DNA from: Multivorans sp965116445
Lineage (GTDB): Bacteria > Acidobacteriota > Thermoanaerobaculia > Multivoradales > Multivoraceae
NCBI GenBank assembly: GCA_965116445.1
Contig: OZ220688.1
Coordinates: forward strand, 310,001-374,000
Direction: 5' to 3'
DNA: 64,000 bases
Shown here piece after piece: positions 52,536-61,421 of the stretch (the first letter of the stretch is position 1; each line of letters starts with the position of its first letter). The notes under the pieces are model-generated. The model had not been told where the DNA came from, made no database searches, and saw only the letters and a program-made list of their open reading frames with translations. Position numbers and translations under genes: made by a program.

Positions 52536-53615
52536 CTAGCCGGCAGCCGCCGCCCGGTCGCCGGACTCGGCGGCGACGACAATCGGCGGCAGTCCCATTT
52601 CGGAGCGCAGGTGGGCTTCGATCTCGTCGGCAAGGTCCGCGTTGTCGCGGAGGAACTGCTTCGCGTTCTCGCGGCCCTGGCCGAGCCGGACGTCGCCGGC
52701 CGAGAACCAGGCGCCGCTCTTCAGGACGCGCTTGTGCTGGATGCCGAGGTCGATCAGCTCGCCGACCCGGGAGATGCCCTCGCCGTAGTCGATGTCGAAC
52801 TCGGCGAGGCGGAACGGCGGCGCGACCTTGTTCTTGACCACCTTGATCCGCACCCGGGAGCCGACGACCTGGTCGCCGTCCTTCAGCGCGCCGATGCGCC
52901 GGATGTCGATGCGGACGGAAGAGTAGAACTTGAGCGCCCGGCCGCCCGTCGTCGTCTCGGGCGAGCCGAACATGACGCCGATCTTCTCGCGGATCTGGTT
53001 GATGAACACGACGGTCGTCCGCGACCTGGCGATGATCGCGGTCAGCTTGCGGAGCGCCTGGGACATGAGACGGGCCTGGAGGCCGACATGGGAATCCCCC
53101 ATCTCGCCTTCCAGTTCGGCGCGCGGCACGAGGGCGGCAACCGAGTCGATCACAACGATGTCGAGCGCGTTCGAACGGACCAGCATCTCGGCGATCTCCA
53201 ACGCCTGCTCGCCGCTGTCCGGCTGGGACACCAGGAGGTCGTCGATGTTCACGCCGATCTTCTCGGCGTACTCGGCATCCAGCGCGTGCTCCGCGTCGAT
53301 GAAGGCGGCCGAGCCGCCGGTGCGCTGGGCCTGTCCGACGACGGACAGGGCCAGGGTCGTCTTGCCGCTCGATTCCGGACCGTAGACCTCGACGACGCGG
53401 CCGCGCGGGAAGCCGCCGGTGCCGATGGCGGAGTCGACGGCCAGTGAACCGGTCGAGATCGATTCGACACCGAGGTTTTCCTGTTCGCCGAGGCGCATGA
53501 TCGCGCCTTTGCCGAACTGGCGTTCGATCTGGGTCAGTGCGCCCTCGATGTCTTGCTTTCGGGCGTCCTTGCGGCCGACGGGCTTCGTGCGCGCCTTCGC
53601 GCGGGTGGGAGTCAT
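52536..53615 (-). CDS. recA: recombinase RecA
   Basis: This 359-residue protein has Walker A GPESSGKTTLAL, the IDSVAALVPRAELEGEMGD block, the FINQIREKIGVMFGSPETTTGG loop L2, and a Lys-rich C-terminus. It forms the strand-exchange filament and cleaves LexA. It has about 20 extra basic residues at the start (RAKARTKPVGRKDARK). No clear LexA box is seen upstream. It is transcribed away from murB, with a 234-base gap between the starts. Confidence 0.97.
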   Translation of the reverse strand: MTPTRAKARTKPVGRKDARKQDIEGALTQIERQFGKGAIMRLGEQENLGVESISTGSLAVDSAIGTGGFPRGRVVEVYGPESSGKTTLALSVVGQAQRTGGSAAFIDAEHALDAEYAEKIGVNIDDLLVSQPDSGEQALEIAEMLVRSNALDIVVIDSVAALVPRAELEGEMGDSHVGLQARLMSQALRKLTAIIARSRTTVVFINQIREKIGVMFGSPETTTGGRALKFYSSVRIDIRRIGALKDGDQVVGSRVRIKVVKNKVAPPFRLAEFDIDYGEGISRVGELIDLGIQHKRVLKSGAWFSAGDVRLGQGRENAKQFLRDNADLADEIEAHLRSEMGLPPIVVAAESGDRAAAAG

Positions 53616-53722
53616 GTGTTCTCGTTCCTCGTTTCTTGCTGCGGCGCGTGGGCGGTGTTCCGGACTGGGTTCGGGCTGTGATCGGCGGCCTTCGAGGGGG
53701 CGTTGACGCGGTCCCGGCGGCG

Positions 53723-53750
53723 TTTGCCGCAGGATGTGCGTGGCTATACT
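53723..53750 (+). promoter_or_regulatory. possible promoter for murB
   Basis: TTTGCC at 53723-53728 and TATACT at 53745-53750 are 16 bases apart. The pair is about 100 bases upstream of the GTG at 53850. It is a guess based on base pattern alone. Confidence 0.35.
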
Positions 53751-53849
53751 TCCGCGCGACCGATGCGGCGCTCTCCTGGATCGTCAGACGGTTGAACAGA
53801 AGGCGGGGACTGGCCGCTACGGATGCTCGGCGACGTGGCGTAGAACAAC

Positions 53850-54845
53850 GTGACAGCCGACATCGACAAGGGCGCAGTCAGCGTATTGCAGCCCCCCTTG
53901 GGCGTCAACCGCGAGGCCCGGAAGCGGCTCTCGTCGACCGACGGCGTCCTGGTTCGCGAGGCCGTCCCGCTGGCGTCCGCGACGACGCTGCGGATCGGCG
54001 GTCCGGCGGAGGTCTTCGTCCGGGTGGATTCTGAGGCGGCGCTCAGCGAGGTGATGACCATCGCCCGGGAGTGCCGGGTTTCTCTCCACCTGCACGGCCA
54101 CGGTTCGAACGTCCTTTTCCCCGACGCCGGGGTGCGCGGCATCGTCTGCAGGCTTCGAGGTGAACTCGAGCGGGTCGAAGTGGAAGGCGAAACGGTGCGT
54201 GCCGGCGCCGGCGTCACGCTCGCCCGACTGGCGCGGGATATGGCGAAGCAGGGCCTGCTTGGACTCGAGGCCCTGTCCGGTTTCCCTTCGACCGTGGGCG
54301 GCGCCGTCGTGATGAACGCCGGCTGCTACGGCACGGAGATGCGGGACGTGCTGATCGAGGTTCGGGTGGGGCGGCCGGGACGGCCGGTCGAGGCGGTGCG
54401 CTTCGATCTGCTCGAGCCCGGCTACCGGACGACCAGCCTGCAGGGCACCGACGCGGTCGTCACCGGGGCGGAGTTCCGGCTCCGGCGCGGTGACGGCATC
54501 GCGGCGCTCGCGCGAATCGACGAGCTGAACAGGCGCCGCTGGCAGAGCCTGCCTTCCGGCAAGCCGAACGCGGGCTCCGTGTTCCGCAACCCGGACGATG
54601 ACTTCGCCGGCCGGCTGATCGAGGCCTGCGGCCTGAAGGGGCTGCGCCGGGGCGGCGCGGAGATCAGCGGGCGGCACGCGAACGTGATCATCAACCGGGA
54701 GCAGGCGTGCGCCGCCGACGTGCTCGATCTGATGGTGACCGCCCACCGGGCGGTGCGTGACCGGTTTGGTGTCGAACTGCGGCCCGAGATCGTGCTGGCG
54801 GGCGGCCTGACCGAGGAGTTCTGGGGCCGCGTCCGCACAGGGTGA
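53850..54845 (+). CDS. murB: UDP-N-acetylenolpyruvoylglucosamine reductase MurB
   Basis: This 331-residue enzyme (GTG start) has the FAD-binding part LRIGGPAEVFVRV, HGHGSNVLFPD, LSGFPSTVGGAVVMNAGCYG, and PNAGSVFRNPDDDFAGRLIE with the ISGRHANVIIN motif. It makes UDP-MurNAc with NADPH in peptidoglycan synthesis. The key Ser/Glu proton donors lie in NAGSVFRNP and the C-terminal REPI/E region. It stands alone, not in the mur cluster. Confidence 0.93.
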   Translation: MTADIDKGAVSVLQPPLGVNREARKRLSSTDGVLVREAVPLASATTLRIGGPAEVFVRVDSEAALSEVMTIARECRVSLHLHGHGSNVLFPDAGVRGIVCRLRGELERVEVEGETVRAGAGVTLARLARDMAKQGLLGLEALSGFPSTVGGAVVMNAGCYGTEMRDVLIEVRVGRPGRPVEAVRFDLLEPGYRTTSLQGTDAVVTGAEFRLRRGDGIAALARIDELNRRRWQSLPSGKPNAGSVFRNPDDDFAGRLIEACGLKGLRRGGAEISGRHANVIINREQACAADVLDLMVTAHRAVRDRFGVELRPEIVLAGGLTEEFWGRVRTG

Positions 54846-54925
54846 CGGCAGCCGGAGCGCGGCCCGACAGGCTATCCTCAGGGGCGGACCGGAGACGAGG
54901 GCTGACGGAAGGAAAGGGAGACACG

Positions 54926-55468
54926 ATGAAGGGGACTCTGAATCGGACAGCGTGGGGTCGACAGGACGTGGCGTTGGCACTCATCGTGGCCGTCGCGCTG
55001 CTCGCGTCGGCCTGCGGTGGCGGTGGCGGTGTGGCCGAGACTCGCGCCGGTTACATCGCACAGATCCAGTCGTTCGCGGTGCAGTCGCCGGCCGGCGACG
55101 AGGCGATGGCAGCGGACGAGCCCAGCGCCGACGCGGAGGCCGACGTCGAAGGGGAAGGGGAAGGCGACATGCCGGCTGAGCCCGCCCTGGTCAACGTCAT
55201 GCTCGACATCCTCGTTCACAACGAGGGATCCGGCACGCTCGACGGCATCACCGTCGACCTGACGATCGCCGATCCGGACGGCATGGAGAAGGAACGGCGA
55301 CTGCTCTGGATCGAGACCGCGGGTCTCATCAAGGGGTCCCAGTCGCAGGTCGTCCACGAACTGAGCGATGTCACCTATACCGAGGGAGATGGCTTCCACG
55401 TCGAGGTCCGCCACCCGATCCCGATGGAAGAGCGTGGCGACTACCGGGAGTTCGACGCGGAGGAGTAG
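54926..55468 (+). CDS. putative lipoprotein of unknown function
   Basis: This 180-residue protein starts at the ATG 54926 with GGAAAGGGAG upstream. The signal has a lipobox LLASAC near 30-35, followed by a Gly-run and an acidic linker (EADVEGEGEGD). The C-terminal part (90-180) has a beta-sandwich look: VNVMLDILVHNEGSGTLDG and GSQSQVVHELSDVTY. No domain is recognised. It is convergent with the sugar transferase gene, separated by hairpins. Confidence 0.75.
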   Translation: MKGTLNRTAWGRQDVALALIVAVALLASACGGGGGVAETRAGYIAQIQSFAVQSPAGDEAMAADEPSADAEADVEGEGEGDMPAEPALVNVMLDILVHNEGSGTLDGITVDLTIADPDGMEKERRLLWIETAGLIKGSQSQVVHELSDVTYTEGDGFHVEVRHPIPMEERGDYREFDAEE

Positions 55469-55480
55469 GCCGGCAACGGT

Positions 55481-55555
55481 CGCCGCTTCGCGGCGCGTTC
55501 CCCGACGCGGGTCAGAACCCGCGCCACAGCCGGCCAGAAGGCCGGCGCACCCAGT
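55481..55555. repeat. REP-like palindrome, copy 6, in a triple-hairpin array
   Basis: CGCCGC-TTC-GCGGCG (55481-55495), GCGGG-TCAGAA-CCCGC (55507-55522) and the inverted REP (55529-55555, ending CGCACCCAGT) lie in a row between convergent genes. This array could end transcription from both sides. Confidence 0.8.
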
Positions 55556-55558
55556 CGT

Positions 55559-56986
55559 TTAGTACGCGTTCTTGGTCACACCCCGGCGCAGGGTCAGCCA
55601 GAGGATCTGGAAGTCGAGGCGGAGGCTCCAGTTCTCGATGTAGTAGAGGTCGTACTGGATCCGCTTGCGGATCGAGGTGTTGCCACGCCAGCCGTGGACC
55701 TGGGCCCAGCCCGTCAGTCCCGACTTCACGCGGTGGCGCAGCATGTAGTTCGGAATCTCGTCGCGGAACTTGCGGACGAACGCGGGGCGCTCGGGTCGGG
55801 GGCCGACGATCGACATGTCGCCGCGAAAAATGTTCCAGAGCTGGGGTAACTCGTCGATCGACCAGCGCCGCAGGAAGGCGCCGATCCGGGTGCGGCGGGG
55901 ATCGTCTTCGACCGCCCAGACGGGCCCTGTGGCGGACTCGGCGCCCATTCGCATCGAGCGCAACTTGAGGATCATGAAGGAGCGGCCGTCGAGTCCCATC
56001 CGTTCCTGCCTGTAGAACAGCGGTCCCCGATCCTCGAGCTTGATCAGCACCATCACGATGGGGAGCAGGGGCAACAGCACGGCCATGGCCGCGAGGGAGA
56101 TGCCGATGTCCAACGCCCGCTTCGCCAGGCTCGACCAGCCCTCCATCGGCACGTGGGAGAGGTTGATCACCGGGGTGCCGTCGACGTCCTCCATGTCGGC
56201 GCGGAGCGTCGCGTACTGCAGGACGTTCGGCACCAGGCGGATCTCGATCAACTCGTTGCCGATGCGGTCGAGCAGGTTGAGGATCTTCCGGTGCGCCTCG
56301 AACGGCAGGGCGATCATGACCTGATCGACCTGATGCTCTTCGATGACGACCTCCAGGTCGTCGAGGGTGCCGATCACGCGGGTGCCGCTGACCGGCTCGC
56401 TGGAGAGCTTGTCCGGGTCGTCGTCCAGGAAGCCCACGACCTCGTAGCCGAGTTCCCGGTGGCGGACCAGTTTGGATGCAATCTCTTCGCCGCTGTCGCC
56501 GGCACCGACGATCAGGATGCTGCGCACGTTGTGCCCGCGCCGCCGGACGACGCGCAGGAACGCGCGCGTGGTGAAGCGCAGCGTGGCGACCAGGAAGACG
56601 TCGCTGGCGGCGAACAGGGCGAAGAAGGCGCGGCTGTAGGAGAAGGGATCGTCGCTGCCGGCCTGGGTTACCCGGTCGAAGGTCAGGACCGCGGTCAGAA
56701 TGACGAGCGCCAGCCCGGTCGCGACGAGGATGCTGATCATCTCGTCCACGCGGCTGTGGCCGCGCCGGATTCGGTACAGGCCGTGGAAGTAGTAGACGGT
56801 GGGCCAGATCAGCAGGATGAACGGCAGCATCCTGAGGTACGGCTCGAAGTCCGGCACCGACTTCGTCACTTCGACGACCGGCTGCACGAAGCGCAGGTAC
56901 CAAGCCAGGAAGAAGGCGCCGACCGTGGCGGCGACATCGCCGGCGATGTTCAGCGTGGCGGTGACGCGGAGTCGCTTCTGGAGCAC
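55559..56986 (-). CDS. polyprenyl-phosphate sugar phosphotransferase (WbaP/WcaJ type)
   Basis: This 475-residue protein has four N-terminal helices (10-125), a Rossmann-like part (RSILIVGAGDSGEEIASKLV, EVVGFLDDDPDK) to 275, another helix (290-315) and the C-terminal bacterial transferase domain (FYRQERMGLDGRSFMILKLR, DELPQLWNIFRGDMSIVGPRPE). It transfers a sugar-phosphate to undecaprenyl-phosphate, the first step of capsule or exopolysaccharide chains. The exact sugar (Glc or Gal) is open. The glycosyltransferase gene lies just upstream on the same strand. Confidence 0.9.
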   Translation of the reverse strand: MLQKRLRVTATLNIAGDVAATVGAFFLAWYLRFVQPVVEVTKSVPDFEPYLRMLPFILLIWPTVYYFHGLYRIRRGHSRVDEMISILVATGLALVILTAVLTFDRVTQAGSDDPFSYSRAFFALFAASDVFLVATLRFTTRAFLRVVRRRGHNVRSILIVGAGDSGEEIASKLVRHRELGYEVVGFLDDDPDKLSSEPVSGTRVIGTLDDLEVVIEEHQVDQVMIALPFEAHRKILNLLDRIGNELIEIRLVPNVLQYATLRADMEDVDGTPVINLSHVPMEGWSSLAKRALDIGISLAAMAVLLPLLPIVMVLIKLEDRGPLFYRQERMGLDGRSFMILKLRSMRMGAESATGPVWAVEDDPRRTRIGAFLRRWSIDELPQLWNIFRGDMSIVGPRPERPAFVRKFRDEIPNYMLRHRVKSGLTGWAQVHGWRGNTSIRKRIQYDLYYIENWSLRLDFQILWLTLRRGVTKNAY

Positions 56987-57076
56987 GGTTCTGGGATCGT
57001 GAATGTGGGGACGGCCGACTCTGCGGAGCGCCGGATGTTAGCAATCCGCCTCAGGCGTTCCGGCGCGTGACGGCGT

Positions 57077-58216
57077 TCAGTGTCCGGTCTCCCCGAGCAC
57101 ATCGCGGTAAATCGCGAGGGTGCTTTCGGCGGTGGTCTGCCACTGGAATCCGGCGGCGCGGGAGGCGGCCCGGTCGGCGAGTTGCCGGGCGTGGTCCCGA
57201 TCCTTCATGCAGAGTTCGATCGCCGTGGCGATCTCCTCCACTTCGAGCGGATTGACGAGTTCGGCGTAGCCGTTCGCGATCTCGTTGAGCGACGACGTGT
57301 TCGACGTGATGACCGGTGTCCCTGAGGCCATCGCCTCGACCACGGGCAGCCCGAAACCCTCGTACAGCGTCGGGTAGAGGAACAGGCTCGCACCCTGGTA
57401 GAGGGCGGGAAGGGCGCTTGCCGGCACATGGCCGACGAGCTGGACGTGATCGCCGACTCCGAGCTGGCGGGCGCGTCGTTCGAGCTTGAAGTCGCTGCCG
57501 GGACGCGCGCCGACGCAAACGAGCGGCGCATCGAAGCCGGCCCGTGAACGGGCCCTGGCGTACGCCTTGATCACCCGGTCCAGGTTCTTGTGGGGCTTCG
57601 GGTTGCCGACGAACAGCAGGTACGGCTGCCGGACGCCCACCTTTTCCAGGCGAGCGGCGAGGTCTTTCGCGCTGAGCAGGTCCCGGAAACGGTCCTCGAC
57701 GCCGTTGTAGACGACCTGGATCTTCTCCGCCGGAACATCGAAGTAGTCGAGCACGTCGCTGCTCGTGTTCCGGGACACGGCGATGATCCGGTCGGCTCGA
57801 CCGACGCTGTGGCGGAACATGCGCTGGGCGTAGAGAGACGCCGCGCGGTTCGGCAGGAAGCCCGGGTAGAGCAGGTGGATGATGTCGTGGATCGTGACCA
57901 CCGTTGGACACGGCACGACCGCCGGCAGGACGTAGTGCGTGGCGTGGTAGAGGTCCAGGCGCGACCGCGAGATGCGCCAGGTCATCATCCCGATCTCGCG
58001 CAGCGAGTAGACCGGCGACCGTTCCACGACGCAACGGAAGTTCGCCGGCAGGTCGACGGCGAAGTCGCGATCCTCGGGCCGGACGAAGAGGACGTACTCG
58101 TTGGCGTCCGCCTCCTGTTCGGCCTCGAGCCGGGCGAGACCGTGGATCAGGTTCGAGACGTACACGCCGATCCCGAAGTCGCGGACCTTTCGGGCATCGA
58201 TGCCGATTCGGGCCAC
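57077..58216 (-). CDS. GT4 family glycosyltransferase
   Basis: This 379-residue protein has a GT-B fold: N-terminal IGIDARKVRDFGIGVYVSNL and HATHYVLP, VVTIHDIIHLLYPGF, and a C-terminal nucleotide-sugar site LLFVGNPKPHKNLDR, with EGFGLPVVEAMASGTPVITSN and the EX7E motif. It probably adds a hexose to a lipid-linked chain. It is 91 bases upstream of the sugar phosphotransferase on the same strand, so both build an envelope polysaccharide. Confidence 0.9.
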   Translation of the reverse strand: MARIGIDARKVRDFGIGVYVSNLIHGLARLEAEQEADANEYVLFVRPEDRDFAVDLPANFRCVVERSPVYSLREIGMMTWRISRSRLDLYHATHYVLPAVVPCPTVVTIHDIIHLLYPGFLPNRAASLYAQRMFRHSVGRADRIIAVSRNTSSDVLDYFDVPAEKIQVVYNGVEDRFRDLLSAKDLAARLEKVGVRQPYLLFVGNPKPHKNLDRVIKAYARARSRAGFDAPLVCVGARPGSDFKLERRARQLGVGDHVQLVGHVPASALPALYQGASLFLYPTLYEGFGLPVVEAMASGTPVITSNTSSLNEIANGYAELVNPLEVEEIATAIELCMKDRDHARQLADRAASRAAGFQWQTTAESTLAIYRDVLGETGH

Positions 58217-58279
58217 GGCGCAAGCCTAACCGGGCGCGTTACCCCGCGAGTCCTGCGTCGACCGTTGCCGGCTCCTGCA

Positions 58280-58308
58280 TTGACAGTTGCCGCAACGATT
58301 CGTAGCCT
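58280..58308 (+). promoter_or_regulatory. possible promoter of the yceD-rpmF-plsX-fab operon
   Basis: A perfect TTGACA at 58280-58285 is followed after 17 bases by TAGCCT (58303-58308). It lies about 70 bases before the ATG of yceD. The -10 box is weak, so the call is tentative. Confidence 0.4.
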
Positions 58309-58379
58309 CTCGTCTTTGTGCGGTTGCACCTGAGCCGGATTGCGCGGCGGCCCGAGTTCGCGACCTTGTGGTGAATGAG

Positions 58380-58967
58380 ATGCACCTGCAGCTCGACCAG
58401 GCCCGCAACGGCCCCCTGAACTGGCGTGACGACGTTGCCGTGTCGGCTGCCGACTCAGGGACCGAAGGTTCCCTCGTGCTCGGCTGCGTGGACTGCAGGG
58501 GCAGTCTCACGTTCGTCGGGCCTGACTTTCTGCTGGAGGCGAGACTTCGCTATCGGCAGAGGCTGTACTGCGGCCGCTGCCTGACTGCCTACGAGGAGGA
58601 AGTCGAACTGCCGCTCGCTTTCGTCGTGACCGGTCGTGCCGAAGAGCCGCCCCCGGCAGAGGATGGGGCCGGCGCGCATGAACTCGAGCCGGAGGATCTC
58701 TCGACGCTCGTCGCGGCCGAGGGAGATATCGATCTGGCCGTCCTGGTCCGGGAGCAGGTGGAGTTGAACGTGCCGATGAAGCCGATCTGCGATCCTGGGT
58801 GCCGCGGACTGTGCCCGCAGTGCGGAGTGAACCGGGAACAGGAGGCCTGCACCTGCGGCAGCGAGCAGTTCGACCCGCGCTGGTCCGGGCTGGAAGCGAT
58901 CCGCGAACGACTTGGCGGCGATCTGAACCAGGACAACCAGCCCCGGACCACTCGGCAACCAACCTGA
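58380..58967 (+). CDS. yceD: YceD/DUF177 family protein
   Basis: This 195-residue protein has the DUF177 Cys motif: YCGRCLTAYEEEVELPL, a middle acidic region, and CDPGCRGLCPQCGVNREQEACTC. YceD is conserved upstream of rpmF and plsX and helps 23S rRNA metabolism in some bacteria. The start is taken as ATG at 58380, with GTG at 58371 possible; the -35/-10 pair supports a 5' end nearby. The C-terminus runs into a short tandem repeat. Confidence 0.88.
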   Translation: MHLQLDQARNGPLNWRDDVAVSAADSGTEGSLVLGCVDCRGSLTFVGPDFLLEARLRYRQRLYCGRCLTAYEEEVELPLAFVVTGRAEEPPPAEDGAGAHELEPEDLSTLVAAEGDIDLAVLVREQVELNVPMKPICDPGCRGLCPQCGVNREQEACTCGSEQFDPRWSGLEAIRERLGGDLNQDNQPRTTRQPT

Positions 58968-59020
58968 ATCACTCGGCAACCAAACCTGAACCACTCAGCA
59001 ACCAACCTGGATTACTCGGA
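58948..59020. repeat. 22-bp tandem repeat between yceD and rpmF
   Basis: Three imperfect copies of CACTCGGCAACCAACCTGAA plus a partial fourth (ACTCGGAAAGG) lie in a row. The last copy leads into the GGAAAGGAA ribosome-binding site of rpmF. The first codes the last residues of YceD (RTTRQPT). It is probably the product of slippage. Confidence 0.7.
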
Positions 59021-59034
59021 AAGGAACTCCTGGA

Positions 59035-59220
59035 ATGCCAAACCCCAAACGACGGCACTCGAAGGCGCGGCGCGACCGGCGTCGGTCGCACGACCACTTG
59101 AAGCGGCCGGCCGCCTCACTGTGCCCGAACTGCGGCGAAACCAAGCTGCCGCACCGCGCCTGCAGCCACTGCGGTCACTACCGTGGCCGCGACGTGGTCG
59201 AGATGGAGGACGTGCTGTAG
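59035..59220 (+). CDS. rpmF: 50S ribosomal protein L32
   Basis: This 61-residue protein has the L32 N-terminus (PNPKRRHSKARRDRRRSHDH) and the zinc site CPNCGETKLPHRACSHCGHY with four Cys. It binds 23S rRNA in the large subunit. It is in its usual place between yceD and plsX. GGAAAGGAACT upstream is a strong ribosome-binding site. Confidence 0.97.
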   Translation: MPNPKRRHSKARRDRRRSHDHLKRPAASLCPNCGETKLPHRACSHCGHYRGRDVVEMEDVL

Positions 59221-59273
59221 CAGCGTTGCTCAGGCGTTACACTCGTGGCTTCTGACTTGGAGCAGACCCTGAA

Positions 59274-60332
59274 TTGACGGATCGAGGTTCAGCGCGGACC
59301 CCAACCGTGATCGCCGTTGACGCGATGGGCGGAGACCACGCTCCCCGGACCGTGGTCGAGGGTGCGCTGCTGGCGGCGCGCCAGCGTGAACTGAGGCTCC
59401 TCCTGGTGGGTCGCCGGCCGATCCTCGAGCAGGAAATCGAGAGACTGGAGCCTGGTTCCGGCGCCCGCGGCCGAGTCGAGGTCGTGCATGCGGACCAGGT
59501 CGTTGGCATGTGCGAATCCGCGCTCGCGGTGCGCCGCAAGCGCGACTCATCGGTGCGCGTCTGCGCCCGCCTGGTCAAGGATGGTCAGGCCCAGGCCATG
59601 GTGACCGCCGGCAATACCGGCGCCGCCCTGGTGGCAGGCAAGATGGTGATCGGCGTGGCGCCCGGGGTCGATCGACCGGCCCTCGCGGTGACCATGCCGC
59701 GGCGCGGCGGTCGAACCATCCTGCTCGACGCGGGCGCGAACGTCGACACGAAGCCCCACCAGCTCCGTCAGTTCGCGGTCATGGGCCACTACTTGGCGCA
59801 GCAACTGCTTCGACTGCGCTCCCCGCGCATCGGCCTCCTGTCGATCGGCGAGGAGGCCGGCAAGGGGACCGACCTGGTGCGCGAGGTGTTCAAGTCGCTC
59901 GACGCCACGGGGTTGAACTTCGTCGGCAACGTTGAGGGCGGAGATGTGTTCAGCGGCGCCGCCGACGTCGTGGTCTGCGACGGTTTCGTGGGTAACGCGA
60001 TCCTGAAGAGCGCCGAGGCGCTCGGGGAGTTCGTGGGCGGCGAGCTGCGCGAGGAGATGGGCCGCACCCTGCGGTCGCGGCTCGGCTACCTGCTGGCCCG
60101 GAGGGCCTTCGATCGCTTCAGGGGCCGGATCGACTACAGCGAATACGGCGGGGCGCCGCTTCTTGGTCTGCGCGGCGGTTGCTTCGTCGCTCACGGGCGT
60201 TCCTCCGCTCACGCGATCTGCAGCGCGGTGCAGCGGGCGGTCGAGTTCTGCGAGGCGGACACCCACGTGAAGGTCAGCGCGAAGCTCTCGGAGGTCGCCT
60301 TCGAAGCGGCGCCAAAGGCGGCGGCGGGATGA
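59274..60332 (+). CDS. plsX: phosphate acyltransferase PlsX
   Basis: This 352-residue enzyme starts with TTG at 59274. Family motifs are VDAMGGDHAPRTVVEGA, VTAGNTGAALVAG, LDAGANVDTKP and GFVGNAILKSAEAL. It turns acyl-ACP into acyl-phosphate for phospholipid synthesis at the membrane. It ends with a four-base overlap with fabH. A GTG is not available near the start, and the upstream gap of 53 bases is short. Confidence 0.95.
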   Translation: MTDRGSARTPTVIAVDAMGGDHAPRTVVEGALLAARQRELRLLLVGRRPILEQEIERLEPGSGARGRVEVVHADQVVGMCESALAVRRKRDSSVRVCARLVKDGQAQAMVTAGNTGAALVAGKMVIGVAPGVDRPALAVTMPRRGGRTILLDAGANVDTKPHQLRQFAVMGHYLAQQLLRLRSPRIGLLSIGEEAGKGTDLVREVFKSLDATGLNFVGNVEGGDVFSGAADVVVCDGFVGNAILKSAEALGEFVGGELREEMGRTLRSRLGYLLARRAFDRFRGRIDYSEYGGAPLLGLRGGCFVAHGRSSAHAICSAVQRAVEFCEADTHVKVSAKLSEVAFEAAPKAAAG

Positions 60333-61399
60333 CGCAGGGGCCAGCGAACGGGCCAACGCGGAACGGCTTGCGCGGCGCCTCCACGAACGGTGCGCGGCGG
60401 GTTCGGATCGCCGGCACCGGCAAGGCCGTGCCGGACAAGATCCTGACGAACGCCGACTTTGAACGGATCGTGGACACCTCGAACGAGTGGATCGTCGCGC
60501 GCACCGGCATTCACGAACGTCACGTCGCGACGGACGACGAGTACACGTCCCTCTTCGCCGTTAAGGCCGCTCGCGAGGCGATGGAGATGGCGGGTGTGGA
60601 GCCAGGTGACGTGGATCTCGTCCTGATCTCGACGGTGACGCCGGACATGCCCTTCCCGTCGACTGCCTGCCTCGTGCAGGAAGAACTCGGTGCGAAGGAC
60701 GCGACCTCCTTCGATCTGAACGCGGGCTGCACCGGTTTCATCTACGGCCTTTCCGTGGGGCACCAGTACGTCGCCAGCGGCGCCGCCTCGACGGCTCTCG
60801 TGATCGGCGCCGAGTCGCTGACGAAGTACACGGACTACGAGGACCGCTCGACGTGCGTTCTCTTCGGCGATGGCGCCGGTGCGGTCGTGCTGCGCGGTGA
60901 AGACCCTCCGGCGCCGGATTCGGCGAACGGGCTGCCGGGCGTCCTCTCGGTGGCGATCCACAGCGACGGTTCGCTGGCCCACCTCCTCGAGATGCCGGGC
61001 GGCGGCAGCCGCAATCCTCCGAACCGTCCGGAGACCCTGGAACAGCGGCTGCCCTTCATCCGAATGCTCGGCAACGAGACCTTCAAGGTCGCGGTCCGCA
61101 CGCTGGCCGAGGTTTCCGGCGAAGTGCTGGCCGACGCCGGTCAGGCGCCGGAAGACGTCAAGTGGCTCATTCCCCACCAGGCGAACCGGCGGATCATCGA
61201 CGCCGTGGGTCGCCGGATCGAGGTCCCCGCCGACCGCGTGTACGTCAACGTCGATCGCTACGGCAACACATCGGCCGCGTCCATCCCGATCGCGCTCGAC
61301 GAACTGAACCGCGACGGCCGGATCGACTCCGGGGACCTGGTCCTGATGGCGGCTTTCGGCGCCGGGCTGACCTGGGGCGCCGCTGCGGTCCGCTTCTAG
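60329..61399 (+). CDS. fabH: 3-oxoacyl-ACP synthase III
   Basis: This 356-residue enzyme condenses acetyl-CoA with malonyl-ACP to start each fatty-acid chain. The triad is C134 (LNAGCTGFIYG), H283 (IPHQANRR) and N313 (YGNTSAAS). It has a 24-residue N-terminal extension (GPANGPTRNGLRGASTNG) before the normal start of the fold. The ATG at 60329 overlaps the plsX stop (ATGA), and no ATG closer to the fold is present. Confidence 0.96.
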   Translation: MTQGPANGPTRNGLRGASTNGARRVRIAGTGKAVPDKILTNADFERIVDTSNEWIVARTGIHERHVATDDEYTSLFAVKAAREAMEMAGVEPGDVDLVLISTVTPDMPFPSTACLVQEELGAKDATSFDLNAGCTGFIYGLSVGHQYVASGAASTALVIGAESLTKYTDYEDRSTCVLFGDGAGAVVLRGEDPPAPDSANGLPGVLSVAIHSDGSLAHLLEMPGGGSRNPPNRPETLEQRLPFIRMLGNETFKVAVRTLAEVSGEVLADAGQAPEDVKWLIPHQANRRIIDAVGRRIEVPADRVYVNVDRYGNTSAASIPIALDELNRDGRIDSGDLVLMAAFGAGLTWGAAAVRF

Positions 61400-61421
61400 A
61401 GAAACAGCAGGGATTGCGCAG

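Noticed and set aside
53616..53660. LexA/SOS box before recA
   Set aside because: No GAAC-N-GTTC-like palindrome was found in the short upstream region.
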